Assembly (NCBI GenBank): GCA_037131735.1 | Contig: JBAXQM010000001.1 | Location: 124,001-188,000 of the forward strand | Direction: 5' to 3' | DNA length: 64,000 nt | Source of the DNA: CAIUPE01 sp037131735 | Lineage (GTDB): Bacteria; Pseudomonadota; Alphaproteobacteria; Rhizobiales; Beijerinckiaceae | In this document: one piece after another, positions 35,634 to 43,696 of the stretch | Layout: every line of letters begins with the position of its first letter | Numbering within the stretch: position 1 is the stretch's first letter | The notes under the pieces: generated by a model | Told to the model about the DNA's origin: nothing | The model's database searches: none | Seen by the model: the letters and a program-made list of their open reading frames with translations, nothing else | Position numbers and translations under genes: made by a program

Positions 35634-37574
35634 TTAGTCTTGGACCCGCGTTGGTGATGCCGAGCCTCTTTTTCGAGCTCGCGCGGCTAAAAGCGTTAGA
35701 GCGGCTGGTGTTATACCTTCAATTCTACCCGCCTGGCCAATGGTACGGGGGCGAACCGCTTCCAGCTTTAATCGCAGCTCAGCTGATAAGCCGGACAAAT
35801 GAGCATAGTCGAGATCTGATGGGATAAAGAGCGACTCATCACGCTGATAGGTGGCGATATCCCGCTTTTGGCGATCGAGATAAACAGCATAGCGCGCATC
35901 ATTCTCAAGACGATCAACCAAAGGGGATGGAATCTGCGCGAGATCAGGCCAAATCCTCTGGAGATTGGCAAGGGTTTGATCTGGATAAGAGAGGAGATCG
36001 AATGCCGAGCGCCTTATCCCGTCCTGATTAACCTTCAAACCCTTCTGAACCGCCTCGCTCGGACTGAGCTGGAGCGTCTTCAATAAATCCCTTGCCCTCT
36101 CGAGTTCTTGACGGCGTGATGCAAACCTATCGAGCCTCTCGCCTCTCACAAGGCCCCAATCGACGCCCTTTTGGGTCAAGCGTTCGTCGGCATTATCGGA
36201 ACGCAGAGAAAGTCTGTATTCTGATCTCGATGTGAACATCCGGTAAGGCTCGGTCACCCCCTGGGTCACGAGATCATCGATCATGACACCAATATAGGCT
36301 TCTGTTCGATCAATCGTGACAAGATCGGCGCCGCTTGCCCGACGAGCCGCGTTTAACCCGGAAATAAGCCCTTGAGCGCCCGCTTCTTCATAGCCCGTGG
36401 TGCCGTTGATCTGCCCGGCAAAGAAGAGGCCTTGAACCCGCTTGGTCTCCAAGCTGGGCTCTAAGGATCGCGGATCGACATAGTCATATTCAATCGCATA
36501 ACCCGGTCGAATGATTCTCGTTTTCTCGAGGCCGGGGATCGTTGCGACGAACGCCCGTTGAACATCCTCCGGCATTGAGCTCGATATACCGTTCGGATAG
36601 ACCGTGTCATCATCGAGACCTTCAGGCTCTAAGAAGATCTGATGTCTCGTGCGATCACCAAAGCGAACCACCTTATCCTCGATAGACGGACAATATCGCG
36701 GACCGCGACCATCGATCTGACCGGAATAGATTGGCGCTTCGCCAATCCGCCTACGGATCACCTCATGTCCGGCATCCGTAGTCCAAGTTATTCCGCAGGC
36801 TATTTGAGGGGGTTCGATCCGCTCCGTTAGCGCTGAGAAGGGCTCCGGGGGATCGTCACCGAGCTGACTTTCCAAAGAGGCCCAATCGATTGTACGACCA
36901 TCAAGGCGTGGAGGCGTACCGGTCTTTAACCGGCCAAGCGGAAACTCAAGCGATGCTAGCGTCCTTGAGAGGCCAGCGGAAGGCGGCTCCCCCATGCGCC
37001 CGGCAGGAAAAGTTACCGGTCCGATATGTACGAGGCCGTTCAAAAATGTCCCAGTGGTCAAAACAACCGCGGCAGTTCGGAGCTCTCGTCCATCCGATAG
37101 CCTTACGCCAGTCACGCGTTTGCGATCCGGATCCAATAAAAGATTATCAACGAGGCCATCGATGATCGTCAGATTTGGCTCCTCTGACAGAAGCATCTGA
37201 ACGGCTTGTCTATAGAGTTTTCTGTCAGCCTGTGCCCGCGGGCCTCGAACGGCTGGTCCCTTGCTCCGGTTCAAAACACGAAATTGAATTCCGCCGCGAT
37301 CCGCCGCCAGGGCCATAACGCCCCCCAGCGCGTCGATCTCTCGAACAAGATGGCCCTTGCCCAATCCGCCAATCGCTGGATTGCAAGACATAGCCCCGAT
37401 ACTATCCTTCGAAATCGTGACCAAAGCCGCGCTTGCACCATAACGGGCTGCTGCGGCCGCGGCTTCCGTCCCCGCATGACCTCCACCTACAACGATGACG
37501 TCAAAATGATCCAAGGAGAACCCGCTTCTCAAAATTGTTTCACGTGAAACAGTACCGGTCACTTCCCGATACAA
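35634..37574 (-). CDS. mnmG: tRNA uridine-5-carboxymethylaminomethyl modification enzyme MnmG
   Basis: FAD enzyme that, with MnmE, modifies the wobble uridine of several tRNAs. The 646-residue protein has the FAD motif DVIVVGGGHAGTEAAAAAAR, ISKDSIGAMSCNPAIGGLGK, and GRMGEPPSAGLSRTL with the catalytic cysteine region. The longest start is a TTG at 37574 (overlapping mnmE by 16 bases); an in-frame GTG at 37562 or a downstream start is possible because the first 25 residues are poorly conserved. These residues include VSRET, encoded by the second parS site. Confidence 0.95.
   Translation of the reverse strand: MYREVTGTVSRETILRSGFSLDHFDVIVVGGGHAGTEAAAAAARYGASAALVTISKDSIGAMSCNPAIGGLGKGHLVREIDALGGVMALAADRGGIQFRVLNRSKGPAVRGPRAQADRKLYRQAVQMLLSEEPNLTIIDGLVDNLLLDPDRKRVTGVRLSDGRELRTAAVVLTTGTFLNGLVHIGPVTFPAGRMGEPPSAGLSRTLASLEFPLGRLKTGTPPRLDGRTIDWASLESQLGDDPPEPFSALTERIEPPQIACGITWTTDAGHEVIRRRIGEAPIYSGQIDGRGPRYCPSIEDKVVRFGDRTRHQIFLEPEGLDDDTVYPNGISSSMPEDVQRAFVATIPGLEKTRIIRPGYAIEYDYVDPRSLEPSLETKRVQGLFFAGQINGTTGYEEAGAQGLISGLNAARRASGADLVTIDRTEAYIGVMIDDLVTQGVTEPYRMFTSRSEYRLSLRSDNADERLTQKGVDWGLVRGERLDRFASRRQELERARDLLKTLQLSPSEAVQKGLKVNQDGIRRSAFDLLSYPDQTLANLQRIWPDLAQIPSPLVDRLENDARYAVYLDRQKRDIATYQRDESLFIPSDLDYAHLSGLSAELRLKLEAVRPRTIGQAGRIEGITPAALTLLAARARKRGSASPTRVQD
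37536..37551. promoter_or_regulatory. parS centromere-like site 2 (inside mnmG)
   Basis: TGTTTCACGTGAAACA again, identical over all 16 bases to parS site 1 and to the parS consensus. It sits at the 5' end of mnmG, 8 bases from the mnmE stop and 1,960 bases from site 1. In frame it encodes T-VSRET. Confidence 0.95.
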
Positions 37575-38902
37575 AAGCTTGAAAACAGTCGATCTAAAAC
37601 ATCGTCGACGGAAACATTGCCGGTAATTTTGCCGATTGCTCGAGCGGCTAACCTGATATCTTCTGCAATCAGCTCAACACCCGTTCCGTGCCCTGCCGCA
37701 AGAGCTCTGTCAATAAAATCTAGCGATTCCTCGACGGCCGCTCGATGCCGTGCCCTAGTTAGCAAAACAGACCCTGCACCGCGTTCGAAATTAGTCATTA
37801 TTTGATTGCTGATGAGGTCGACCAGGCGATCCATCCCTAAGCCCGTCTTTGCTGAAATAGACAAATCGGCCATAGAAGTGCCATCGGCACGGTCAACTTG
37901 GGTTACAACCTCAACGATCCGACATCCTGATCCGAGTATCTCGGGTGTAGGCCCGACTCTTTGGTCGACGCTCGATTGCAACCAAAGAACGAGATCGGCA
38001 CGGTTAAGTTGATCAAGCGTGCGCCTGATCCCCTCATTCTCAATTTCATCCGCACTGTCACGTATCCCAGCGCTGTCGACTAACAGAACAGGAAGACCTT
38101 TCAGATCGAGTCTGACCTCAATCAAATCACGTGTCGTACCGGGCCGATCGGAAACAATCGCAACATCCCGGCTCGCTAACGCATTTAGAAGCGTTGATTT
38201 TCCTGAATTGGGGGGTCCTGCGAGCAGGACAACAAAGCCATCCCGAATCCGCTCACCCCAAGACGCTTTTGAAAGTGCATCCCGCATATCCTTGGCCGAT
38301 TCGGATAAAATCGATCGGGCAGAGGCAAAAACAGCCGTGTCGACATCTGCCTCGTCAGAAAAATCAAGCCCGGCATCAAAAAGCGCCATGGCCCGAATAA
38401 GCTCATCGCGCCAGCGATCTGACTTACGCGTGAGGCCACCCTGTAATTGTCGTAAAGCCTGTCGGCGCTGGATCTCGGTTTCAGCATCAATAAGATCAGC
38501 TAGACCTTCAACTTCAGACAGGTCGAGCTTTCCATTTTCAAACGCGCGACGGGCAAATTCACCCGGTTCAGCAATTCGAAATCCCGAAAACGAAGACAAA
38601 CGATTAAGACACGCGCTCACGACCGCTGGTGAACCATGAATATGGAATTCGCCAACATCCTCGCCGGTAAAACTATCGGGACTATCAAAATAAAGGCAAA
38701 GCGCCTGATCAATCGGGGCGCCATCTTTATCTTTCAGGGTTCGCAATGCCGCCTGCCGCGCGGGAGGAACAAAACCAGCCATCTCTTGAACGGCCGCCCT
38801 TGTACCCGACCCAGAGATACGAATAATCGAAACACCAGCACGACCCGGCGCTGTTGCAGGAGCAAATATTGTTTCCGAAAAATCCTGATCTTTGCGGGTC
38901 AT
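37559..38902 (-). CDS. mnmE: tRNA modification GTPase MnmE
   Basis: GTPase partner of MnmG in wobble-uridine modification. The 447-residue protein has the N-terminal formyl-THF-binding domain (FAPATAPGRAGVSIIRISG) and the G domain inserted in the helical domain (P-loop LAGPPNSGKSTLLNALASRD, then RPGTTRD and the G3 motif VDSAG). It ends in the catalytic C-terminal motif SSFCIGK. The G4 guanine-specificity box reads TQVD where NKxD is usual. It is directly upstream of mnmG and overlaps it. Confidence 0.96.
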   Translation of the reverse strand: MTRKDQDFSETIFAPATAPGRAGVSIIRISGSGTRAAVQEMAGFVPPARQAALRTLKDKDGAPIDQALCLYFDSPDSFTGEDVGEFHIHGSPAVVSACLNRLSSFSGFRIAEPGEFARRAFENGKLDLSEVEGLADLIDAETEIQRRQALRQLQGGLTRKSDRWRDELIRAMALFDAGLDFSDEADVDTAVFASARSILSESAKDMRDALSKASWGERIRDGFVVLLAGPPNSGKSTLLNALASRDVAIVSDRPGTTRDLIEVRLDLKGLPVLLVDSAGIRDSADEIENEGIRRTLDQLNRADLVLWLQSSVDQRVGPTPEILGSGCRIVEVVTQVDRADGTSMADLSISAKTGLGMDRLVDLISNQIMTNFERGAGSVLLTRARHRAAVEESLDFIDRALAAGHGTGVELIAEDIRLAARAIGKITGNVSVDDVLDRLFSSFCIGK

Positions 38903-38924
38903 TTACCCGCCTCCATCAGTTCGA

Positions 38925-40190
38925 TCACGTATTCATTGAATCGAAGAAATCAGAATTGGTTTTTGTCTGACGCAATTTATCGGCAAGAAACTCGATCGCA
39001 TCAACCGTACCCATCGGATTGAGAATGCGCCGCAGCACATACATCTTTTTGAGGACATCCGGTGCAACGAGCAATTCTTCCTTACGCGTTCCGGAACGAG
39101 TGATGTCGAGCGCCGGAAAGACACGCTTATCAGAAACCTTACGATCAAGAATAATTTCAGAGTTACCGGTGCCTTTGAACTCTTCGAAGATCACTTCATC
39201 CATACGACTACCTGTATCAATCAACGCCGTCGCGATGATCGTAAGAGATCCGCCTTCTTCAATATTACGCGCAGCACCAAAAAAACGCTTCGGACGTTGC
39301 AATGCATTTGCATCAACACCACCCGTCAAAACTTTACCTGATGACGGAACAACCGTGTTGTAGGCGCGGCCAAGGCGCGTGATGGAATCAAGCAAAATCA
39401 CAACATCACGACCATGCTCAACAAGTCGTTTTGCTTTCTCAATCACCATTTCGGCGACTTGAACGTGACGCTGTGCCGGTTCATCAAAGGTCGACGATAC
39501 AACTTCACCCTTCACCGAGCGCTGCATGTCGGTAACTTCTTCAGGGCGTTCATCAATCAAGAGCACAATCAAATAGCACTCGGGATGATTAGTCGTTATC
39601 GACTGCGCAATATTCTGCAAAAGCACCGTTTTACCAGTACGCGGTGGCGCAACGATCAATCCCCGTTGGCCTTTACCGATCGGTGAAACTATATCGATAA
39701 CGCGCGCTGAGAAATCCTTACGTGTCGGATCTTCGATCTCAAGCTTCAACCTTTTGTTCGGATAAAGCGGCGTAAGGTTATCGAAGTTAACTTTATGACG
39801 CGCCTTCTCAGGATCTTCGAAATTGATGGTGTTGACTTTGACGAGAGCAAAATAACGCTCGCCATCTTTAGGGCCTCTGATTTGGCCTTCAACTGTATCG
39901 CCTGTTCTCAATCCAAAGCGCCGAATTTGCGCAGGCGAAACATAAATGTCGTCCGGACCGGCAAGATAATTTGAATCAGGGGATCGCAAAAAGCCAAAAC
40001 CGTCTGGCAAAACTTCTACAACGCCTTCACCAATAATCTCGGTCTCATTCGCCGCCAACTGCTTCAATATGGCAAACATCAATTCCTGTTTGCGCATCGT
40101 GCCAGCATTCTCGACTGCATGTTCTTCGGCAAAAGCGAGAAGATCTGTAGGCGATTTACGCTTGAGATCCTGAAGTTTCATTTCGCGCAT
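38925..40190 (-). CDS. rho: transcription termination factor Rho
   Basis: Hexameric RNA helicase that ends transcription. The 421-residue protein starts MREMKLQDLKRKSPTDLLAF (an ATG three codons in is possible). It has the RNA-binding cold-shock-like domain (VLPDGFGFLRSPDSNYLAGP) and the Walker A motif VAPPRTGKTVLLQNIA around residue 178. LLIDERPEEVTDMQRSVKGE, ITRLGRAYNTVVPSSGKVLT and GGVDANALQRPKRFFGAARN follow. It is the standard length for Rho without an N-terminal insertion. A 202-base leader precedes it. Confidence 0.97.
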   Translation of the reverse strand: MREMKLQDLKRKSPTDLLAFAEEHAVENAGTMRKQELMFAILKQLAANETEIIGEGVVEVLPDGFGFLRSPDSNYLAGPDDIYVSPAQIRRFGLRTGDTVEGQIRGPKDGERYFALVKVNTINFEDPEKARHKVNFDNLTPLYPNKRLKLEIEDPTRKDFSARVIDIVSPIGKGQRGLIVAPPRTGKTVLLQNIAQSITTNHPECYLIVLLIDERPEEVTDMQRSVKGEVVSSTFDEPAQRHVQVAEMVIEKAKRLVEHGRDVVILLDSITRLGRAYNTVVPSSGKVLTGGVDANALQRPKRFFGAARNIEEGGSLTIIATALIDTGSRMDEVIFEEFKGTGNSEIILDRKVSDKRVFPALDITRSGTRKEELLVAPDVLKKMYVLRRILNPMGTVDAIEFLADKLRQTKTNSDFFDSMNT

Positions 40191-40392
40191 GAAACACCTT
40201 AAAAACGGCGCGCAGAATTCTGCTCACGCCAGTAAATTTCGGATGAAAACGAATTCAACCCACGATGACCGAAACACGGTACTCGACCGGTCAGACAGGA
40301 CGCTGTCTCAAGACAATCGAGGGATTCCAGAACGGAATATGATGTCGATATATCGAATTAACGAAGAGAGCAAGGGCCTCTATTTCGCGAGA
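40191..40392. other. rho upstream region
   Basis: A 202-base gap between hemJ and rho on the same strand. It presumably contains the rho promoter and leader. I see no strong hairpin, no small gene and no motif I can name. Confidence 0.3.
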
Positions 40393-40815
40393 CTAGGGTT
40401 TGAAAATCACAAGACCCACTGCAAAAATCATCAGAACAGTCGGAATCTCATTCACAATCCGGAAATAGCGATGGGTTCGCATATTACGATCTTCTGCAAA
40501 GAGCCTTACATGGCGGGCTAAAAGCCCATGAACGCCGCTCATAATCAGAACCGCGAGCATTTTTAAGCTGAACCATGTTTGAGTGAAAAACTGTTGCTCA
40601 AATGCAATCCATAAGCCGCAAACCCATGCGACAATCATCGCCGGGGTCATAATCGCTTTTAACAGCCGGCGTTCCATGACTTTAAAGAGCTCTGAGGTCT
40701 CAGAACCAACTTCTACCCCCGCGTGATAGACAAAAAGGCGGGGCAGATAGAGCAACCCCGCCATCCATGAAATCACGGCAAGGACGTGAAGGGTTTTGAT
40801 CCAGAAATAGAGCAC
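40393..40815 (-). CDS. hemJ: protoporphyrinogen oxidase HemJ
   Basis: Membrane enzyme that oxidises protoporphyrinogen IX to protoporphyrin IX, the penultimate heme step, in many bacteria lacking HemG or HemY. The 140-residue protein has four predicted helices. Conserved elements are LHVLAVISWMAGLLYLPRLF (with His9) near the N-terminus, ERRLLKAIMTPAMI, FSLKMLAVLIMSGVHGLLA and the terminal FRIVNEIPTVLMIFAVGLVI. It lies 5 bases downstream of hemE and upstream of rho, the usual alphaproteobacterial order. Confidence 0.93.
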   Translation of the reverse strand: MLYFWIKTLHVLAVISWMAGLLYLPRLFVYHAGVEVGSETSELFKVMERRLLKAIMTPAMIVAWVCGLWIAFEQQFFTQTWFSLKMLAVLIMSGVHGLLARHVRLFAEDRNMRTHRYFRIVNEIPTVLMIFAVGLVIFKP

Positions 40816-40820
40816 CAGAA

Positions 40821-41864
40821 TTAACCTCTGATCCGCCGCAATAATCTTTCAACATTTTCAATGGGCGTTTCGGGAACGATGCCATGGCCAAAATTAAAAA
40901 TATGGCCGCCACCTGAAAACGCCTCAAGGATTGCGTCTGTCTGACGATCAAGATTATCGCCACCCGCAACCACGGCGAGCGGATCTAAATTGCCTTGAAC
41001 CGGGAGGATCGGCTGCACAGCCTTTGCTGCCCACTGAGGATCAACGCCCCAATCGAGACCCACGGCATTGGCGCCCGTCTCGCGAGCATAACGAACATGA
41101 TTGCCGCCAGAACCACGACCAAAAACGATAAACTTCATGTCGGGATATTTTTGTCGAACACCCTTGATGATCCGCGCTATTGGCTCAATGGAAAATTTTC
41201 CTATTCCATCACCAGTCAAAGCACCTGCAAAACTCTCGAAAATCTGGATCGCATCAACGCCCGCTTCAGCTTGACGAATGAGATAAGCAATTGACGCATC
41301 AACCAGGCGATCAATCAATTGCTGCACATAGAGCGGGTTCCGATAGGCGAGTAACCGGCTAGGCGCCAACTCCGGCGTTCCTTTACCTGCAATCATATAG
41401 CTCGCAACCGTCCAGGGCGCGCCGCAGAACCCTAAAAAGGTCGTCTCTTTCGGTAAAGCTGACCGAATACGCCGAATAGCCTCAAAAACAGGGCTTAATC
41501 GTTCGAGATTAATTTCCTGATGGATTTCGCCAAAATTCAGGCTTGGGTCCAGAGGTTGGAGTTTAGGGCCTTCATTTTCGACAAAATGAACAGGAAGACC
41601 CAAAGCATCAGGAACGACAAGAATGTCAGAGAAAAGAATAGCGGCATCAAATCCGAACCGCCGAATGGGTTGGAGCGTTACCTCAGTAGCCAAATCGGGG
41701 GAATAACAAAATTCGATAAAATTTTTCGCTTTAGAACGAACTTCTCGGTACTCTGGAAGATAACGACCAGCCTGCCTCATGATCCAAATTGGAGGTCGAT
41801 CAAATGTCTGACCATCCAATACAGCGAGTAATTTCTTGGTCTGAACGGGTTTTGAACTGGTCAA
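40821..41864 (-). CDS. hemE: uroporphyrinogen decarboxylase HemE
   Basis: Decarboxylates uroporphyrinogen III to coproporphyrinogen III in heme synthesis. The 347-residue protein carries the first family signature PPIWIMRQAGRYLPEYRE near residue 20 and the second in TFLGFCGAPWTVASYMIAGK near residue 135, plus VFGRGSGGNHVRYARETGAN. The start is a TTG at 41864 with AAAGGA 6 bases upstream; no better start exists before the conserved N-terminus. It borders the putative origin on its left side and is transcribed away from it. Confidence 0.96.
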   Translation of the reverse strand: MTSSKPVQTKKLLAVLDGQTFDRPPIWIMRQAGRYLPEYREVRSKAKNFIEFCYSPDLATEVTLQPIRRFGFDAAILFSDILVVPDALGLPVHFVENEGPKLQPLDPSLNFGEIHQEINLERLSPVFEAIRRIRSALPKETTFLGFCGAPWTVASYMIAGKGTPELAPSRLLAYRNPLYVQQLIDRLVDASIAYLIRQAEAGVDAIQIFESFAGALTGDGIGKFSIEPIARIIKGVRQKYPDMKFIVFGRGSGGNHVRYARETGANAVGLDWGVDPQWAAKAVQPILPVQGNLDPLAVVAGGDNLDRQTDAILEAFSGGGHIFNFGHGIVPETPIENVERLLRRIRG

Positions 41865-42242
41865 TTTCGATCCTTTAAAGGTCTTAAGTTTCTGTTTTTG
41901 TTAGAAAGGGTTTAACGAGAATAGGGTTTTGTTCCTCGTTTATCCAATATTTTTTCACAAAATCATTGTTGAACCTAGTTCCACTTGAAAATCAAATCCA
42001 TATCAAATTAGTCATATTTATCAATTACTTATAAATTTTTTGCCGTATCATCTTTTCTATCTCCCCCCATTATCCCCACTATGAGTATCAAGCCTGTCGA
42101 ACTTGTCCCAAGGCTTTGCATTGGGGATGGAAAAGAGGCCTAAGCGGGAAAATGACCCTTAAGGGCAGAATTTCTTCCGGGTTTTCCCCATGCGTACATT
42201 TACGATACACAGGCTTTAAGCCAGTTAACCAAGGCCAACTCC
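41865..42242. other. putative chromosomal origin of replication (oriC)
   Basis: A 378-base gene-free stretch between hemE and ppsR, which is where oriC lies in Caulobacter and other alphaproteobacteria. It contains an AT-rich block (about 41990-42050), a candidate DNA-unwinding element. Three TCCCCA motifs, the weak DnaA box described in Caulobacter, are at 42073-42078 (+), 42122-42127 (-) and 42185-42190 (+); the first is within TTATCCCCA, one mismatch from a DnaA box. TTTTTCACA (41951-41959) is another near-match. A perfect IHF consensus lies at 42019-42031. Small inverted repeats AAGCCT/AGGCTT occur at 42090-42116 and 42212-42222. There is no coding sequence in it. Confidence 0.82.
42019..42031 (+). 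promoter_or_regulatory. IHF-binding consensus within oriC
   Basis: TATCAATTACTTA fits WATCAANNNNTTR at every defined position. It lies in the AT-rich part of the putative origin, where IHF bending assists unwinding in other bacteria. Confidence 0.6.
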
Positions 42243-43073
42243 GTGGACCGTAGCTATTTCCATCTGCATCTTGTTTCAGATTCGACGGGTGAAACTCTTC
42301 TCAATGTCAGTCGCGCGGCCACCGCTCAATATGAGGGCGTGTCCGCGATTGAGCATATCTATCCGCTGATCAGAAACGAATCGCAGCTTGATCGTGTGAT
42401 CGTTGCCCTCGAAAATGCTCCAGGCATGGTGCTCTATACATTGGTTGATAAGGTTTTGGCATCGCGGTTAGAGGCGGCCTGCCAAGACTATGGTTGCCCG
42501 TGCCTCTCGATTCTCGATCCCGTGCTGAATATGTTTCAGTCTTATCTCGGGCAATCCTATACGCACCGCCCCGGTGCGCAGCACATGCTCAATGCTGACT
42601 ATTTCAAACGCATCGATGCTCTCAACTATACAATGATGCATGATGATGGCCAGCAAGGCCAGGATCTTGATGGTGCCGATATTATTCTTGTCGGCATCAG
42701 CCGAACTTCAAAAACACCAACAAGTATCTATCTCGCCAACCGTGGGTATAAGACGGCCAATGTCCCGCTCGTGCCAAACATTCCTCTTCCGGAGCAGCTG
42801 ACGGAAGTAAAAAAGCCGCTAGTCGTTGGGTTGGTTGCAAGTCCCGAACGTATTGCACAAATCAGGCAAAACAGATTGCTTGCACTCAACGCGTCAGAAG
42901 ATACGCCCTATATCGATAAGACATCAATTGCCGAGGAAATCATCTATTCGAGACGTCTATGCGCGCGTAACAATTGGCCGATCATCGATGTAACGCGGCG
43001 GTCGATTGAAGAAACAGCCGCCGCTATTATCGATCTCTATCGTAACCATGTCAGCAGCGGTGACGATGCATGA
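42243..43073 (+). CDS. ppsR: pyruvate, phosphate dikinase regulatory protein (DUF299)
   Basis: Bifunctional ADP-dependent kinase and Pi-dependent phosphorylase controlling PEP synthase or pyruvate phosphate dikinase. The 276-residue protein starts with GTG at 42243. It has the family opening FHLHLVSDSTGETLLNVSRA and an ATP/ADP-binding loop ILVGISRTSKTPTSIYLANR near residue 152. The end has NNWPIIDVTRRSIEETAAAI. It is the first gene to the right of the putative origin; the hemE-oriC-ppsR order is a known alphaproteobacterial arrangement. It overlaps maf by 4 bases. Confidence 0.95.
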   Translation: MDRSYFHLHLVSDSTGETLLNVSRAATAQYEGVSAIEHIYPLIRNESQLDRVIVALENAPGMVLYTLVDKVLASRLEAACQDYGCPCLSILDPVLNMFQSYLGQSYTHRPGAQHMLNADYFKRIDALNYTMMHDDGQQGQDLDGADIILVGISRTSKTPTSIYLANRGYKTANVPLVPNIPLPEQLTEVKKPLVVGLVASPERIAQIRQNRLLALNASEDTPYIDKTSIAEEIIYSRRLCARNNWPIIDVTRRSIEETAAAIIDLYRNHVSSGDDA

Positions 43074-43696
43074 CAGGCTCGAAAACTATTTGGTCAGCTA
43101 AAGAGCCCTTGATCTTGGCGTCACAAAGCACAATTCGTGCAGAGCTTTTGAAAAAAGTTGGATTTCCATTTTCTGTCGAGACTGCAGATATTGATGAACG
43201 AAAAATCGAAAACGAGTTAAACTCAGACATCAAAACACCACAAAAAATAGCCCTCGCTTTGGCTGAGGCAAAAGCCCTTGCTGTCAGTCAAAATAATCCT
43301 GACGCTTGGGTGATTGGCGCTGATCAAACGCTCGAATTTGAAAATAATATTTTACACAAAGTGGCAAAAAGACAGGAAGCCGAAACCCAATTACTGTCTA
43401 TGTCCGGAAAAACGCATGAACTTCATTCAGCAATTGCCGTTGTGAGACAGAATAAGACTGTCAATATAAGCGTTGACACCGCCTTTTTGAATATGCGCCC
43501 CCTCTCGAGAGGTGATATTCAAACCTATTGCGATCTTGCGGGCGATGTCCTTTTTCAGTCTGTTGGGTGTTATCAATTTGAGGGCTTGGGGCGACATCTT
43601 TTTGCGAGTGTCGACGGACAAGAGGATGTCATTCTCGGTCTACCACTCAGTCCGATCATCAAATTTTTCAGGAGCGCCGGATGTCTGACCTTTTGA
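43070..43696 (+). CDS. Maf-like nucleotide pyrophosphatase
   Basis: House-cleaning nucleoside triphosphate pyrophosphatase of the Maf/HAM1-related fold. The 208-residue protein has LILASQSTIRAELLKKVGFP at the N-terminus (the SxSPRR motif appears as SQSTIR), the VETADIDERKIENEL segment and GADQTLEFENNILHK with the catalytic acidic residue. It ends with VILGLPLSPIIKFF. It overlaps ppsR by 4 bases and aroE by 16 bases, so the right-hand origin genes form one operon. Confidence 0.88.
   Translation: MTGSKTIWSAKEPLILASQSTIRAELLKKVGFPFSVETADIDERKIENELNSDIKTPQKIALALAEAKALAVSQNNPDAWVIGADQTLEFENNILHKVAKRQEAETQLLSMSGKTHELHSAIAVVRQNKTVNISVDTAFLNMRPLSRGDIQTYCDLAGDVLFQSVGCYQFEGLGRHLFASVDGQEDVILGLPLSPIIKFFRSAGCLTF

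Noticed and set aside
38019..38639. 206-codon frame on the plus strand, antisense to mnmE
   Set aside because: Ser/Arg-rich shadow composition typical of the complement of a real gene.
41875..42228. CtrA sites in the putative origin
   Set aside because: TTAA pairs at 41875-41887 and 42216-42228 are spaced by 5 and not 7 bases, so they do not fit the full consensus.
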